Below are positions 47,916 through 56,555 of a stretch of 64,000 nt of DNA, in pieces (positions within the stretch are counted from its first letter, which is position 1; every line of letters begins with the position of its first letter). The translations under genes and the position numbers were made by a program. A model generated the notes under the pieces. The model saw only the letters and a program-made list of their open reading frames with translations, searched no databases and was not told where the DNA came from. The stretch comes from an uncultured Muribaculaceae bacterium. GTDB taxonomy: Bacteria; Bacteroidota; Bacteroidia; Bacteroidales; Muribaculaceae. Where the stretch lies: NCBI GenBank assembly GCA_934555895.1, contig CAKTFH010000007.1, positions 10,770-74,769 of the forward strand. Reading direction: 5' to 3'.

Positions 47916-47958
47916 ATTCCGCTCCAAATGATAATGGGATATGCATTTGAAGCGGAAT
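47916..47958. promoter_or_regulatory. 15-bp hairpin between the M23 peptidase and TIR genes
   Basis: ATTCCGCTCCAAATG (47916-47930) pairs with CATTTGAAGCGGAAT (47944-47958) with one mismatch and a 13-base loop. On the minus strand it is 25 bases before the TIR start and 33 after the peptidase stop, and no T-run follows. Candidate attenuator, processing site or operator. Confidence 0.55.
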
Positions 47959-47990
47959 AGATGGGTTTATTACTGCGAAGTGAAGAAAAA

Positions 47991-48977
47991 TCAGCGGAGG
48001 CGGAGCTTCTTGCCGGGCACGAGCTTCGACTTTGTCGACAGACCATTTAGACGGCAGAGCTGGCGCACTGTGACTCCCTGGCGCGATGCGATGCGACTGA
48101 GAGTATCGCCCTTACGGATCGTATAGGAAGAGCTGCCTTTCGACTTGCCGCCGGACGAACCTGTAGATGCCGACTGTGTGGCGGGATGGGTTGCCTGATA
48201 CTGTCGTGCATATTCGCTGTTGGCGGCAGGGTCGAAATTACGTGCTTTCTTATATGTGCGTTTATCGAAAACAAACGTATCGGTGTGCACTGTCTGGTTG
48301 GCGAAGTCGAAAATGGCTGCGGGATTGATTGGCATGCCCATGTAGCGGGTCTCGAAATGCAGATGCGAGCCAAACGAACGGCCTGTATTGCCGCCAAGGG
48401 CGATGGGGTCGCCCACCTTGACATCCTGATCTTCCTTCACGAGGAATTTCGAGAGGTGGCCGTAAACAGTTTCAAGACCATTGGTGTGACGCAGTATCAC
48501 ATAATTGCCGTAACCTTTGCGCTCGAAGTTGGTGAGGCGCACACGGCCTGAGAACGCGGCATACACGGTGTCGCCGGTGCGGAGCTTGAGGTCGATACCT
48601 TTGTGCTCGCGGCGGAAACGCGGACGGTAGCCGTAGGGTGAGGTCACGTAGCCGGGGCACGGCATTGCAAATTCGCTCACATCGATACTTTTTGTATCGG
48701 GCACGGCCATGCCGGCATATGCATTGACACTGCGGGAGTTCCATCCCTCGGTATAGATATCGAGCTCGGGCTCTTCCTCGTCCTTGAAAAGATTGTCGAG
48801 GAAATCCTGTGTGTCTTTTACCGAAATCTGGTTGCCTATGTTTTCCTGGCGTGAGATGAGGTCGGAATGCTCGGCTTTGTGTGCCGACGGCAGACGGTAG
48901 GTCTGCGCCTGAGCGGCAATAGCCGAGCAGGCTGCTATGATAATAAGTGAGATGTTCTTTATCGTGTTTTGAAGCAT
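47991..48977 (-). CDS. Secreted M23 metallopeptidase with C-terminal LysM domain
   Basis: A 328-residue exported protein, probably a peptidoglycan DD-endopeptidase or an activator of one. Signal peptide is residues 1-24 (ends IAAQA). The M23 domain (about 105-225) contains the zinc ligands in REHKGIDLKL (HxxxD) and SFGSHLHFETRYMG (HxH), plus YGHLSKFLVKEDQDVKVGDPIALGGNTG. The C-terminus is one LysM cell-wall binding motif (SYTIRKGDTLSRIASRQGVTVRQLCRLNG ... KLRLR). A Ser/Gly/Lys linker joins the two. Located between ndk and the TIR gene, all on the minus strand. Confidence 0.95.
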   Translation of the reverse strand: MLQNTIKNISLIIIAACSAIAAQAQTYRLPSAHKAEHSDLISRQENIGNQISVKDTQDFLDNLFKDEEEPELDIYTEGWNSRSVNAYAGMAVPDTKSIDVSEFAMPCPGYVTSPYGYRPRFRREHKGIDLKLRTGDTVYAAFSGRVRLTNFERKGYGNYVILRHTNGLETVYGHLSKFLVKEDQDVKVGDPIALGGNTGRSFGSHLHFETRYMGMPINPAAIFDFANQTVHTDTFVFDKRTYKKARNFDPAANSEYARQYQATHPATQSASTGSSGGKSKGSSSYTIRKGDTLSRIASRQGVTVRQLCRLNGLSTKSKLVPGKKLRLR

Positions 48978-49109
48978 TGTTTACGGTGGCGAGGAATTCG
49001 CCTTTTTCAACGTTGGCGAAGGCTCTGCGGAGAGAGCGGTCAAAAAATGTGGAGAAAAACAGGTTAAAGAGAGAAGAGCCACAACAGCGGCGTCGCCTTG
49101 AAAGAGTCG

Positions 49110-49583
49110 TCAGAGGGCCAGTTCGTCGGGGTTGTAGATGGCGGGAGCGGTTACAGGCATATAGTCGAACACCTCTTCAGGCTTGAAGAAGCGTGCCACT
49201 TCGATGGCTGCATTTTCGGGCGAATCGGAAGCATGCACAATGTTTTCCTGACCGCTCATACCGAAATCGCCACGTATGGTGCCGGGAGCGGCGTTGCGGG
49301 CATTGGTAACGCCTGTCATGGCGCGGACCACAGACACAGCCTCTACACCTTTTACAGCGAGAACCACTACCGGAGTAGCCATCATGGAGCGCAGCAGAGA
49401 GGGGAAGAAGGGACGGTCCACTAAATGCGAATAGTGTTCACGGAGTATAGGCTCTGAAAGTTGCATCATTTTCATGCCGGCTATCACAAGGCCTTTCTGT
49501 TCGAACCGGCTTACGATACGGCCTATGAGACCGCGCTGCACGCCTGAGGGTTTTACTATTACGAGAGTGGTTTCCATTGACAT
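49110..49583 (-). CDS. ndk: Nucleoside diphosphate kinase
   Basis: Transfers phosphate between nucleoside tri- and diphosphates. The start at 49583 (MSMETTLVIVKPSGVQRGLIG) or 49577 matches family N-termini; 157 residues is a little long. The phosphate-accepting histidine is in GQENIVHASDSPENAAIEVARFF, and MTGVTNARNAAPGTIRGDFG is standard. It contains FDYMPVTAPAIYNPDELAL at the C-terminus, an extension typical of Bacteroidetes. Confidence 0.96.
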   Translation of the reverse strand: MSMETTLVIVKPSGVQRGLIGRIVSRFEQKGLVIAGMKMMQLSEPILREHYSHLVDRPFFPSLLRSMMATPVVVLAVKGVEAVSVVRAMTGVTNARNAAPGTIRGDFGMSGQENIVHASDSPENAAIEVARFFKPEEVFDYMPVTAPAIYNPDELAL

Positions 49584-49683
49584 TGAAAAATTCAGTGTGT
49601 GAGTGAGAGTGTCGGAGGAGGAGAATTCACTTCGGCTCCATTTTGCGGAAGAATTGACACCAATGAGCACAAGTTCCGCACTC

Positions 49684-49691
49684 CAAAGTTA
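49684..49691 (-). promoter_or_regulatory. -7 promoter element of ndk
   Basis: TAACTTTG on the minus strand, giving a leader of about 95 bases. No matched -33 at 19-21 bases. Confidence 0.5.
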
Positions 49692-49847
49692 TAAAAAACA
49701 CTCCAAGTGCCGAAATTTCACAGTCTTAAATTATACTAACAAACCACACCGACAGCTAAAATACGGCATAAAACACTACGGCAGTGGTATTTATAAAAAT
49801 ATGTTTTACAGCATATTTTTGCGACCACACATAATATTATATCAGAA

Positions 49848-50399
49848 TTATTCGTCAGGGATACGGAAAACCGTGAAATTCACCGACCCATAGGCACGGT
49901 GGTCATAGAAGTGAGGCAGATGCGAAAAATCGTGTTTTTTAGAGTGTTCGATTATGAAGATGGAACCCGGATGCAGTAGAGACGAACTGAGCACCTTCCC
50001 GGGAATCTCGGCAAATCCCGGCATATCGTATGGAGGATCGGCAAAGACTATGTCATATGACGCCACAGCTGAATCAATAAACCGTATGGCATCGCCCTTT
50101 ATTAGATTGTGTTGCGCCTCGGCGCCAAGTTCCTTGGCTACCTTCGCTATGAACCGCCCCTGCACAGAGGCTTTCTCCACCGATGTCACAAGAGAGCATC
50201 CACGCGACAGAAACTCGAATGACACCGCACCGGTGCCCGCGAAAAGGTCAAGGGCCGTAGGTTCGTCGCCCTCGAAATCAACGAGATTCTCAAGCACGTT
50301 GAAGATATTCTCGCGCGCGAAGTCGGTGGTGGGGCGTGCGGTGATATTGGTGGGCACATCGAAGCGGCGCCTACCATATTTTCCTCGTATAATTCTCAT
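49848..50399 (-). CDS. rsmD: 16S rRNA (guanine-966 N2)-methyltransferase
   Basis: Methylates G966 of 16S rRNA using S-adenosylmethionine. 183 residues. Motifs: MRIIRGKYGRRRFDVPTNITARPTTDFARENIFNVL at the N-terminus, the SAM-binding ALDLFAGTGAVSFEFLSRG, and catalytic FADPPYDMPGF (DPPY). It overlaps the end of the upstream DUF3822 gene by 4 bases, a pairing seen in many Bacteroidetes. Confidence 0.95.
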   Translation of the reverse strand: MRIIRGKYGRRRFDVPTNITARPTTDFARENIFNVLENLVDFEGDEPTALDLFAGTGAVSFEFLSRGCSLVTSVEKASVQGRFIAKVAKELGAEAQHNLIKGDAIRFIDSAVASYDIVFADPPYDMPGFAEIPGKVLSSSLLHPGSIFIIEHSKKHDFSHLPHFYDHRAYGSVNFTVFRIPDE

Positions 50400-51232
50400 T
50401 GATGCTGTGTGGTTTTAGGTTGGGGAAGAACATGCTGCCATGTAAGCGGAGCCACGATAAGCTCGAATGGAGCCGAGAGCGATACCTTTCCGGCACGTAT
50501 CATGGCCGAGGGATATATCGCCGGCATCACATATCGGACATATCGGCGCAACAAAGGCGTGATTTCAGCCCTGAGATGACGATCCCCCGCCACCATAATC
50601 TCGTCAGTGTCGGGAAGTTGCAAGGCCTCGCGGGCGGCTAGGATATAATAAAGCGCATCCATCACGGCCTCCACATGATATGAAGCCACCGTGAGCGGTG
50701 CCGCGGCCCCGAGGGTGATTATGTCGAGACGTTTTCCGCGCAGATTGACAAGAGTCTTGCCACGCGGACGCAACGCATAGCGGGCGCGGAAATAGCGGCA
50801 CAGCGGCACTAACGGATGCTCAACGGCGATGCCGGGGAAAGTGCGGGTGAGGAAACGGTGAATGTCGGTGGGAATCTCGCTGCAGAGCGCCACATTCTGC
50901 TCGGGCAGGCGACTTATGAGCATTGTGGAGGGTGAGCCTCCATCGCCGGGATAAGCCTCCCGGTAAAGTGCGGCCAGCACACTGTCATCGTCGCAAAGGG
51001 GCAAAGGCAACGCATGCCCGCAGTCATAGAGCATCATAGTGTGCCGGTAGTCGGTCAGCAGGAAATCGTTGGCATAAACCGCATCCTCCAGACACTTTAA
51101 CGGCGAAGGAGTTTCGGAATCGAGCGATATCACCTTGTGGGTGAGATGCTGCTCCTCATACGGCGACAGCACCACCGCCTCGAGCTCGCGGGAGTTCGCT
51201 TCCATAAGCAGTTGCCACATCTGTGCTTGCAT
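50396..51232 (-). CDS. DUF3822 family protein
   Basis: A 278-residue cytoplasmic protein. The layout (FELIVAPLTWQHVLPQ at the end, NDFLLTDYRHTMMLYDCGHALPLP near 50-75, HVEAVMDALYYILAAREALQLPDTDEIMVAGD later) suggests an actin-like ATPase-type double domain, as known for DUF3822. Function is unknown; translational coupling with rsmD (4-base overlap) implies a link to ribosome maturation or simple co-expression. Start chosen at 51232 (MQAQMWQLL). Confidence 0.8.
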   Translation of the reverse strand: MQAQMWQLLMEANSRELEAVVLSPYEEQHLTHKVISLDSETPSPLKCLEDAVYANDFLLTDYRHTMMLYDCGHALPLPLCDDDSVLAALYREAYPGDGGSPSTMLISRLPEQNVALCSEIPTDIHRFLTRTFPGIAVEHPLVPLCRYFRARYALRPRGKTLVNLRGKRLDIITLGAAAPLTVASYHVEAVMDALYYILAAREALQLPDTDEIMVAGDRHLRAEITPLLRRYVRYVMPAIYPSAMIRAGKVSLSAPFELIVAPLTWQHVLPQPKTTQHQ

Positions 51233-51283
51233 AGGCGGTGAATCTGTCGATGATTATTTGGGGAGAAATAAAAGAAACTGCAA

Positions 51284-53320
51284 TCAATAGCCGCGCGATT
51301 GCTGCAGGCCTCCGCGGCCGGAGGTTCGACCGGAGTTGTTGCGCGAGTTGTTGTAGCGCGACCCGTTACCCCAGGTGTCTTCGCCACCGTAGTAGCCGTC
51401 GCCGTATTCACCCTCTTCCTCTTCTTCCTCATCGGTAGGTTGAGTGTCGCGGTCGCGGGTCTTGGGCCTGTTCTTCTTTATGTCGTTGGGTTTCTGCTGG
51501 TCGACGGGTGTGCTATAGAGCGACCATTCCTGATCGATGTCCCAGTTTTTTCGCAACGAGAGTTTCTTCGGATAATAGAACACATCCTCGGGCTGTATAG
51601 AGTCGGCCACATTGCCTGTATCCCATATGCCGTTATGGTTACGGTCAGCGAAAGCACGGGCATAATATGTACCCGGATTCACATAATCGAACACTACCTC
51701 TCCCTTGCCGTCAAGAGTTTTGGTCATCACCGGCTTGTCCGAGCTGTCGAGCAGCTGCACCACCACAGCGGCCGAGTCTGGCACAGAGGCATAGTCGGTA
51801 ACTCCAAAAATTATATTGCCGTAATCCTCGGGGAGCTTCACCACGAATTCATGCTTGAAATCCTTAATCCACTCACCGTAGATGCTTCGTATCGACAACG
51901 AATCAGCCGAGAAACGGTATTTTGCTCCTGGCTGCCATTTAACATCAAGCACATACTGGCGTACCATGGCAGTATCCTGTGTCAGGTGCACGCCGGGCAC
52001 AGGAATCCAAAGCGTATCCTGCTGTATCTCCAGACGCCAGCCGGCCGAATCAATGCTCTCAACCGGCTCGGCAGCCTCGAATCTGGCCGGCAGGTTCAAT
52101 TCCTGCGACGAACCCGAGAGGGCTTTCCAGTTGAGAAGAGCCACCGGAGGAGGCAATGTGTCGGCTTCCTCTTTTTTCTTCTTTTTCTCAGGACGGTTTT
52201 TCTTTGCGCCACGAAGGAAAAGTTTCAGGGTATCGGTGGTGTACGACAGCCGGTCAAGCGAGTCAGTGCGCAGATAGCGGGCCGACACGAGCAGTGAATC
52301 TTGATTCACAAGCGCAGTATCGCGCATCCAGTAAACGAGCGAATCGAGTCCCTCACGTGCCTCAAGCACCGAGAGGTCTAGCAGCTTGCTACCCTTGCGC
52401 GGACCGTTGATTATGGTGATGTCGGGCAGCGAATCGGATAGGGCTCCGAACTTAAATGTCACCCGCCTCGCGTCGGTACGCTCATATTCGCGCAGATACT
52501 GCGATCGATAGTTTTCATTGAACCATGTCAGCAGCAAATCATCGGGCATATAATGCCAGGCTATACGCGGAGCAATGGAGTCGGTACCATCTGAAGCCAG
52601 CAACGTATCAAGCACTTCCACCGGCTCTACCGACGGAGTGACAGTGAAAGAAGAAAATGCCACATCCTCAGAGCGGTCCCAGTGCCAGTCGCGGTTGCGG
52701 TCGTTGATGGCGAACACCCGGTAGGTGCCCTCCTTGAGGCCACGGATGGTGAACTGGCCATACTGGTTGGTCTTGGCCACACGATCGAGCGGAAGAGTTG
52801 TGAAAGTGGTGTCGGTAAACTCATCGGCATTATATACACCCACCACCATGCCCTGTGCGGGCTCGAGGTTGCGGGCCTCAAAAAGCATGCCGGATATGCG
52901 CAGTGAGTCGATGGTGGGGCCTGTGGAAAAGTCCATGGCGAAGCCGTCGAGCACATTACCTTCGTTGAGATCACGGATGGCGTCGGAGAAATCGAAAGTG
53001 TAAGTGGTGCTGTCGCGCAGGGTGTCGCGCAACTCCACAGTGATGCGGCGCCCGTTGGCACTTACTGACGGATTCTGCTTTTGCGGAGGGCTTATAACCA
53101 GTTTGTTACCCACATCATCGAGCTTAAGGTTCTCATTAAACACAAACTCTACACGGGGGCGCGCCACATCTGTGGCTCCGGGCGACGGATTGGAGCGCAC
53201 AAATTCGGGCGGCGTCTCGTCGCGCGGCCCACCTTCGGGACGCCCTATCGAGGCGCAGGCCGCCACAGTCACGGCCAAGAGGCCGATGAACGGGAGTCGC
53301 ATCCACTGAGCTGCTTTCAT
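51284..53320 (-). CDS. Big_5 (Ig-like) domain lipoprotein
   Basis: About 678 residues from MKAAQWMRLPFIG (53320); signal with lipobox VAAC and mature start ASIGRPEGGPRDETPPEFVRS. The domain after it (about 35-135) is the Big_5 type: PSPGATDVARPRVEFVFNENLKLDDVGNKLVISPP ... TYTFDFSDAIRDLNEGN. Later are carboxypeptidase-regulatory-like beta domains (TNQYGQFTIRGLKEGTYRVFAINDRNRDWHWD; another near YYARAFADRNHNGIWDTGN). The C-terminus is disordered, basic then Gly/Asn/Arg-rich with an acidic EEEEEGEYGDGYYGG. A widespread Bacteroidetes periplasmic or surface protein of unknown function. Located directly after tRNA-Arg. Confidence 0.82.
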   Translation of the reverse strand: MKAAQWMRLPFIGLLAVTVAACASIGRPEGGPRDETPPEFVRSNPSPGATDVARPRVEFVFNENLKLDDVGNKLVISPPQKQNPSVSANGRRITVELRDTLRDSTTYTFDFSDAIRDLNEGNVLDGFAMDFSTGPTIDSLRISGMLFEARNLEPAQGMVVGVYNADEFTDTTFTTLPLDRVAKTNQYGQFTIRGLKEGTYRVFAINDRNRDWHWDRSEDVAFSSFTVTPSVEPVEVLDTLLASDGTDSIAPRIAWHYMPDDLLLTWFNENYRSQYLREYERTDARRVTFKFGALSDSLPDITIINGPRKGSKLLDLSVLEAREGLDSLVYWMRDTALVNQDSLLVSARYLRTDSLDRLSYTTDTLKLFLRGAKKNRPEKKKKKEEADTLPPPVALLNWKALSGSSQELNLPARFEAAEPVESIDSAGWRLEIQQDTLWIPVPGVHLTQDTAMVRQYVLDVKWQPGAKYRFSADSLSIRSIYGEWIKDFKHEFVVKLPEDYGNIIFGVTDYASVPDSAAVVVQLLDSSDKPVMTKTLDGKGEVVFDYVNPGTYYARAFADRNHNGIWDTGNVADSIQPEDVFYYPKKLSLRKNWDIDQEWSLYSTPVDQQKPNDIKKNRPKTRDRDTQPTDEEEEEEGEYGDGYYGGEDTWGNGSRYNNSRNNSGRTSGRGGLQQSRGY

Positions 53321-53376
53321 AATCTTTACAACAAAGCCACTCATACCGTTTGCGGTTGAATGGCTTATGGTTTCAG

Positions 53377-53448
53377 TACCCCGGAGCAGAATCGAACTGC
53401 TATCAAAAGTTTAGGAAACTTCTATTCTATCCGTTGAACTACCGGGGC
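53377..53448 (-). tRNA. tRNA-Arg (anticodon CCU)
   Basis: 72-nt cloverleaf on the minus strand. Acceptor stem GCCCCGG/CCGGGGT, D-stem GTTC/GAAT, anticodon stem GAAGT/ACTTT with loop TTCCTAA, and T-arm with loop TTCGATT all pair (two G-U). The anticodon CCT is at 53413-53415, reading AGG codons. CCA is not encoded. The TAAATTTG promoter is 13 bases upstream. Confidence 0.93.
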
Positions 53449-53461
53449 GGCAAACTGTGTG

Positions 53462-53469
53462 CAAATTTA
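53462..53469 (-). promoter_or_regulatory. -7 promoter element of tRNA-Arg
   Basis: TAAATTTG on the minus strand, with the transcript start predicted a few bases before the mature tRNA 5' end. Confidence 0.55.
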
Positions 53470-53590
53470 ATGGAAAATTTCTGCTCCGGCAACTGTAAAT
53501 CACTTCCGGCACCGATTTTTAAGGAAATTTTCCGCGTAAAAGTGTTATAACAGAAAAAGGGTCGGTATTTTCTGAGGCCCTAAGGAATAA

Positions 53591-53610
53591 GACGGTGCTA
53601 TGACACCGTC
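53591..53610 (+). promoter_or_regulatory. Leader hairpin before the small unknown gene
   Basis: GACGGTG/CACCGTC, 7 perfect pairs around CTATGA, 33 bases before the start codon. No T-run, so likely a leader structure. Confidence 0.4.
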
Positions 53611-53643
53611 GGCAAATGTTTCACTATTTGATAATTTAACCAT

Positions 53644-53913
53644 ATGGAAAACAATCGCATAAACCCCATTGACGATGTAAGGGTAGAAATCTATGAATTA
53701 GGACACAAAGTGGGGGCCATACAGCGTTCCGGATTCCACAATGTGACCGAAGCCATCAAGGCAGCCTACTTAGGCAGCCGCTTCGATTTAAATCCAATCG
53801 AAGATTATGTGTGGCGCGTCACCAACCTCTCGACCGGCACCTCGGGCCGCTATCGCGTGAATGCCGGAGGCAATGTGAAGATTCTGCCCGAAGAGCGTGT
53901 GGATGCCTACTGA
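53644..53913 (+). CDS. Small conserved-looking protein of unknown function
   Basis: 89 residues, no signal or membrane segment. I do not recognise the family. It has DDVRVEIYELGHKVGAIQRSGFHNVTEAIKAAY followed by YVWRVTNLSTGTSGRYRVNAGGNVKILPEE, a pattern of beta strands, one helix and more strands that could be a small alpha/beta fold. Composition is like its neighbours and the start is clear. Its last 7 bases overlap the convergent helicase gene, which strengthens the idea that both ends are real. Not related to the tRNA or helicase by sequence. Confidence 0.75.
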   Translation: MENNRINPIDDVRVEIYELGHKVGAIQRSGFHNVTEAIKAAYLGSRFDLNPIEDYVWRVTNLSTGTSGRYRVNAGGNVKILPEERVDAY

Positions 53914-55286
53914 GCCTTCTGAGAACCCTCTGGATTCTGAGGTTTGCGCGATTTACCCGACTTACGTGACCTGCGTAAGTTGCGGTTGCCGCGCGAGGGG
54001 TCTTTTGGTTTCTGAGCAACTTGAGAGCTCTGAGTTTCGGGCGCTTCTCCAGACTTTTTAGTGTTTCCGGCCCCCTTAGGCTTGCGTGAGCCGCGGTTTC
54101 TCTGTGATTTCGCGCTTTGAGCGCGTGAAGAGGGTTTGTAGGCGGGCGCCTCGCCCATTCCCTCGGGAAGCGGATTTTTGAGAATCTCCTTTTTCAGAAA
54201 CCGCTCTATTGAACTGAATTTGGCCTGCTCACGGCCTCCGGCCACAAGAGTCACCGCTATGCCTCCTGCATTGGCTCGGGCAGTGCGTCCAATGCGGTGC
54301 ACATAGTCCTCTGCGGTGCGGGGCACATCGTAGTTCACCACCATCGATATATCTTCTATGTCGATGCCTCGTGCCACAATGTCGGTGGCTATGAGGGCGT
54401 CGATGCGTCCGGCCTTGAAGTCGAGCATCACCTCATCGCGTTGCTGCTGCTCGAGATCGGAATGCATCTCGCCCACTTTGAAGCCTTTGCGGCGCAAGGC
54501 GCGGGAGAGGTCTTTCACATTAAGTTTAGATGCCGCGAAGACTATAACACGAGTTGAGCGTACATTGCGCAGCAGATGCTCGAGTAGCGCAGGCTTCTGT
54601 CCCTCACCGCAGATGTATGCGCTCTGCTCTATTTTCTCAGCTGGCTGGCTTACGGCAATCTTCACCTCGGCCGGGTCGCGGAGTATGGCCTTGGCCATCA
54701 TCTTTATTTTCGGTGGCATTGTGGCCGAAAACATAAGGGTCTGCCGCTCTTTAGGCAGCAGTTTCACTATCTGCATGATGTCGTCGTAGAAACCCATGTC
54801 GAGCATACGGTCGGCCTCGTCGAGAATGAAAAACGACACTTTCGAAAGGTCGACAGTGCCGGTCTGGATATGTGCGAGCAATCGGCCCGGAGTGGCTATG
54901 ACTACATCGGCGCCGCTTTTGAGACCTCGCTGCTGACGACCGAATTCCTTTCCGTCGCCGCCGCCATACACTGCCATAGAGCTTACAGGCATATAGTAGG
55001 CAAAGCCCTCCATCTGGCGGTCGATCTGCTGGGCGAGTTCGCGAGTGGGAGCCATCACCACGCAGTTCACGGCATCGGTGGGATAGTTGCCGTATGTGAT
55101 AAGGTCAATTACGGGGAGCAGATAAGCTGCGGTTTTGCCGGTTCCGGTCTGTGCCACAGCTATGAGGTCGCGGCCTTCGAGAGCGAGCGGAATGGCCTGT
55201 TCCTGAATCGGGGTGCACTCATCGAAGTGCATATCATAAAGTGCGTCGAGCAAGTCGTCGCTTAAATCTAAATCTTCGAATTTCAT
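53907..55286 (-). CDS. DEAD-box ATP-dependent RNA helicase (RhlE-like)
   Basis: A 459-residue cytoplasmic RNA helicase, probably acting in ribosome assembly or RNA turnover. Motifs: Q motif (FDECTPIQEQAIPLALEGRD), I (AQTGTGKTAAYLLP), Ia (PTRELAQQID), II (DEADRMLDMGF), III (SATMPP), V/VI (ATDIVARGIDIEDI, HRIGRTARANAGG). The last 80 residues are a basic Ser/Lys/Arg/Gln tail, typical of RhlE-type RNA binding. Start (MKFEDLDLSDDLLDALYDMHF) is standard. Its stop overlaps the convergent gene. A near-consensus promoter precedes it. Confidence 0.96.
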   Translation of the reverse strand: MKFEDLDLSDDLLDALYDMHFDECTPIQEQAIPLALEGRDLIAVAQTGTGKTAAYLLPVIDLITYGNYPTDAVNCVVMAPTRELAQQIDRQMEGFAYYMPVSSMAVYGGGDGKEFGRQQRGLKSGADVVIATPGRLLAHIQTGTVDLSKVSFFILDEADRMLDMGFYDDIMQIVKLLPKERQTLMFSATMPPKIKMMAKAILRDPAEVKIAVSQPAEKIEQSAYICGEGQKPALLEHLLRNVRSTRVIVFAASKLNVKDLSRALRRKGFKVGEMHSDLEQQQRDEVMLDFKAGRIDALIATDIVARGIDIEDISMVVNYDVPRTAEDYVHRIGRTARANAGGIAVTLVAGGREQAKFSSIERFLKKEILKNPLPEGMGEAPAYKPSSRAQSAKSQRNRGSRKPKGAGNTKKSGEAPETQSSQVAQKPKDPSRGNRNLRRSRKSGKSRKPQNPEGSQKAQ

Positions 55287-55306
55287 CTACGGGGATTTTC
55301 TGGCCG

Positions 55307-55338
55307 CAAAGTTAGTCATTTCCACGCAAATCGCCAAA
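55307..55338 (-). promoter_or_regulatory. Near-consensus promoter of the helicase gene
   Basis: On the minus strand TTTG (55335-55338), 20-base spacer and TAACTTTG (55307-55314), 21 bases before the start codon: a very short leader. Confidence 0.85.
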
Positions 55339-55418
55339 ATCACCCTGTGTCCGCGCCCGATACAAGCCCACAGGCATATTAGATACAGACTCATCGGCAT
55401 GCTGAAATAAAAATTCAG

Positions 55419-55426
55419 TATATTTG
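55419..55426 (+). promoter_or_regulatory. -7 promoter element of the DUF6807-like gene
   Basis: TATATTTG on the plus strand, 46 bases before the chosen ATG at 55472. This argues against an earlier start at 55424, which lies within the element. Confidence 0.6.
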
Positions 55427-55471
55427 CAACAGTTTCTACATTCGCAACAGAACCACAAACCAATCACAACC

Positions 55472-56461
55472 ATGTTCAGACACACTGACAGCAAACGGTC
55501 AATATCTCTTTCGCTACTCTTTGCAGGCATCCTCGCATTATTAGGTTCATGCTCTACCCATAGAGCTGCTTTTACCGTAACAGACACCGCCAGCACCCTT
55601 GAATATGCGATGAACGGCAAGCCCCTGTTCACCTACAATTACGGAATGGTGTATCCTCCACAGGGTGTTGATACGGTCTACAAACGGAGCGGGTTCATTC
55701 ACCCGTTGTGCTCATTGGAGGGAGATACGCTCACCAACTGTTCGCCGTCAGACCATTATCACCATTTCGGGATATGGTATGCCTGGACCAAGACGACATT
55801 TGAAGGGAAAGAGATCGACTTCTGGAATCTATACAAGAAAGAGGGTACGGTGCGCTTCAGTCGGTTCACAGAAGTACGCCCCGACGGCTTTTCTGCCGTG
55901 CTAGACCATGTGGTATATCCCGATTCCACTCAAGAAAAGACGGCATTGACGGAAGAGCTGAAGGTCAGCATAGGCGAGACCGGACAGCAAGGATATTACA
56001 TCGACTATCACACCACTCTGCGCTGTGCCACATCCTCTCCCATCACGTTAGAGAACTATCGCTACGGCGGCTTCTGCATCCGCGTGAACGAAAGCTGGAA
56101 CGGAGAGACTGCTGAGATGCTCACATCGGAAGGATTGGACCGCGACAACGCCGACGCCTCACCGGCAAGATGGTGCTATTTTCAGAAAACGAAAGGCAAC
56201 GGCAACGAACCGGCAGCCGACAACGCCTGCATTCTCATTGTTCCTTATCCTTCCAATCTGAACTATCCGGAACCTTTAAGGGTATGGGACAGCAAAGCCA
56301 ATGGCACCAAGGGCGACCTTATGTGGAACTTCTCCCCTACTCGGCACAAGGCGTTCACATTGCTTCCCGGAAAGGAGCTGAGTCTCTCCTACCGCATCTA
56401 CGTGCTGGATGCCCCCATCGATGCATCCATAGCCGAGTCTCTTGCCCGAAAGATACTCTGA
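55472..56461 (+). CDS. DUF6807 (PmoA-like) family lipoprotein
   Basis: A 329-residue lipoprotein from the ATG at 55472 (signal with LLGSC lipobox). The family pattern is clear: GKPLFTYNYGMVYPPQGVDTVYKRSGFIHPLCSLEGDTLTNCSPSDHYHHFGIWYAWTKTTFEGKEIDFW, with the HYHHFGIWYAW box standing for the conserved DHxHHxGxxxxW. Related proteins (DUF6807, annotated as methane oxygenase PmoA) have no proven enzymology in gut bacteria. Many are near glycan-degrading genes, and here a GDPD and GH43 cluster follows on the other strand. Function is unknown. Confidence 0.8.
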   Translation: MFRHTDSKRSISLSLLFAGILALLGSCSTHRAAFTVTDTASTLEYAMNGKPLFTYNYGMVYPPQGVDTVYKRSGFIHPLCSLEGDTLTNCSPSDHYHHFGIWYAWTKTTFEGKEIDFWNLYKKEGTVRFSRFTEVRPDGFSAVLDHVVYPDSTQEKTALTEELKVSIGETGQQGYYIDYHTTLRCATSSPITLENYRYGGFCIRVNESWNGETAEMLTSEGLDRDNADASPARWCYFQKTKGNGNEPAADNACILIVPYPSNLNYPEPLRVWDSKANGTKGDLMWNFSPTRHKAFTLLPGKELSLSYRIYVLDAPIDASIAESLARKIL

Positions 56462-56490
56462 CAATTGCCCTTTTAGAGGACACAAATATA

Positions 56491-56530
56491 TCGGCCGGAT
56501 GCAGGCGATTTGCTTCCGGCCGATAAAACT
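56491..56530. terminator. Terminator shared by two convergent genes
   Basis: ATCGGCCGG pairs perfectly with CCGGCCGAT around a 17-base loop, flanked by AATAT on one side and AAAACTATC on the other. It separates the DUF6807-like gene and the convergent GDPD gene. Confidence 0.75.
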
Positions 56531-56555
56531 ATCGAAATACTATTGAAATAGCGGT

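Noticed and set aside
46653..48977. Defence island around the TIR gene
   Set aside because: Neighbours are housekeeping or cell-wall genes (gap, M23 peptidase, ndk); no nuclease, reverse transcriptase, or cyclase is present.
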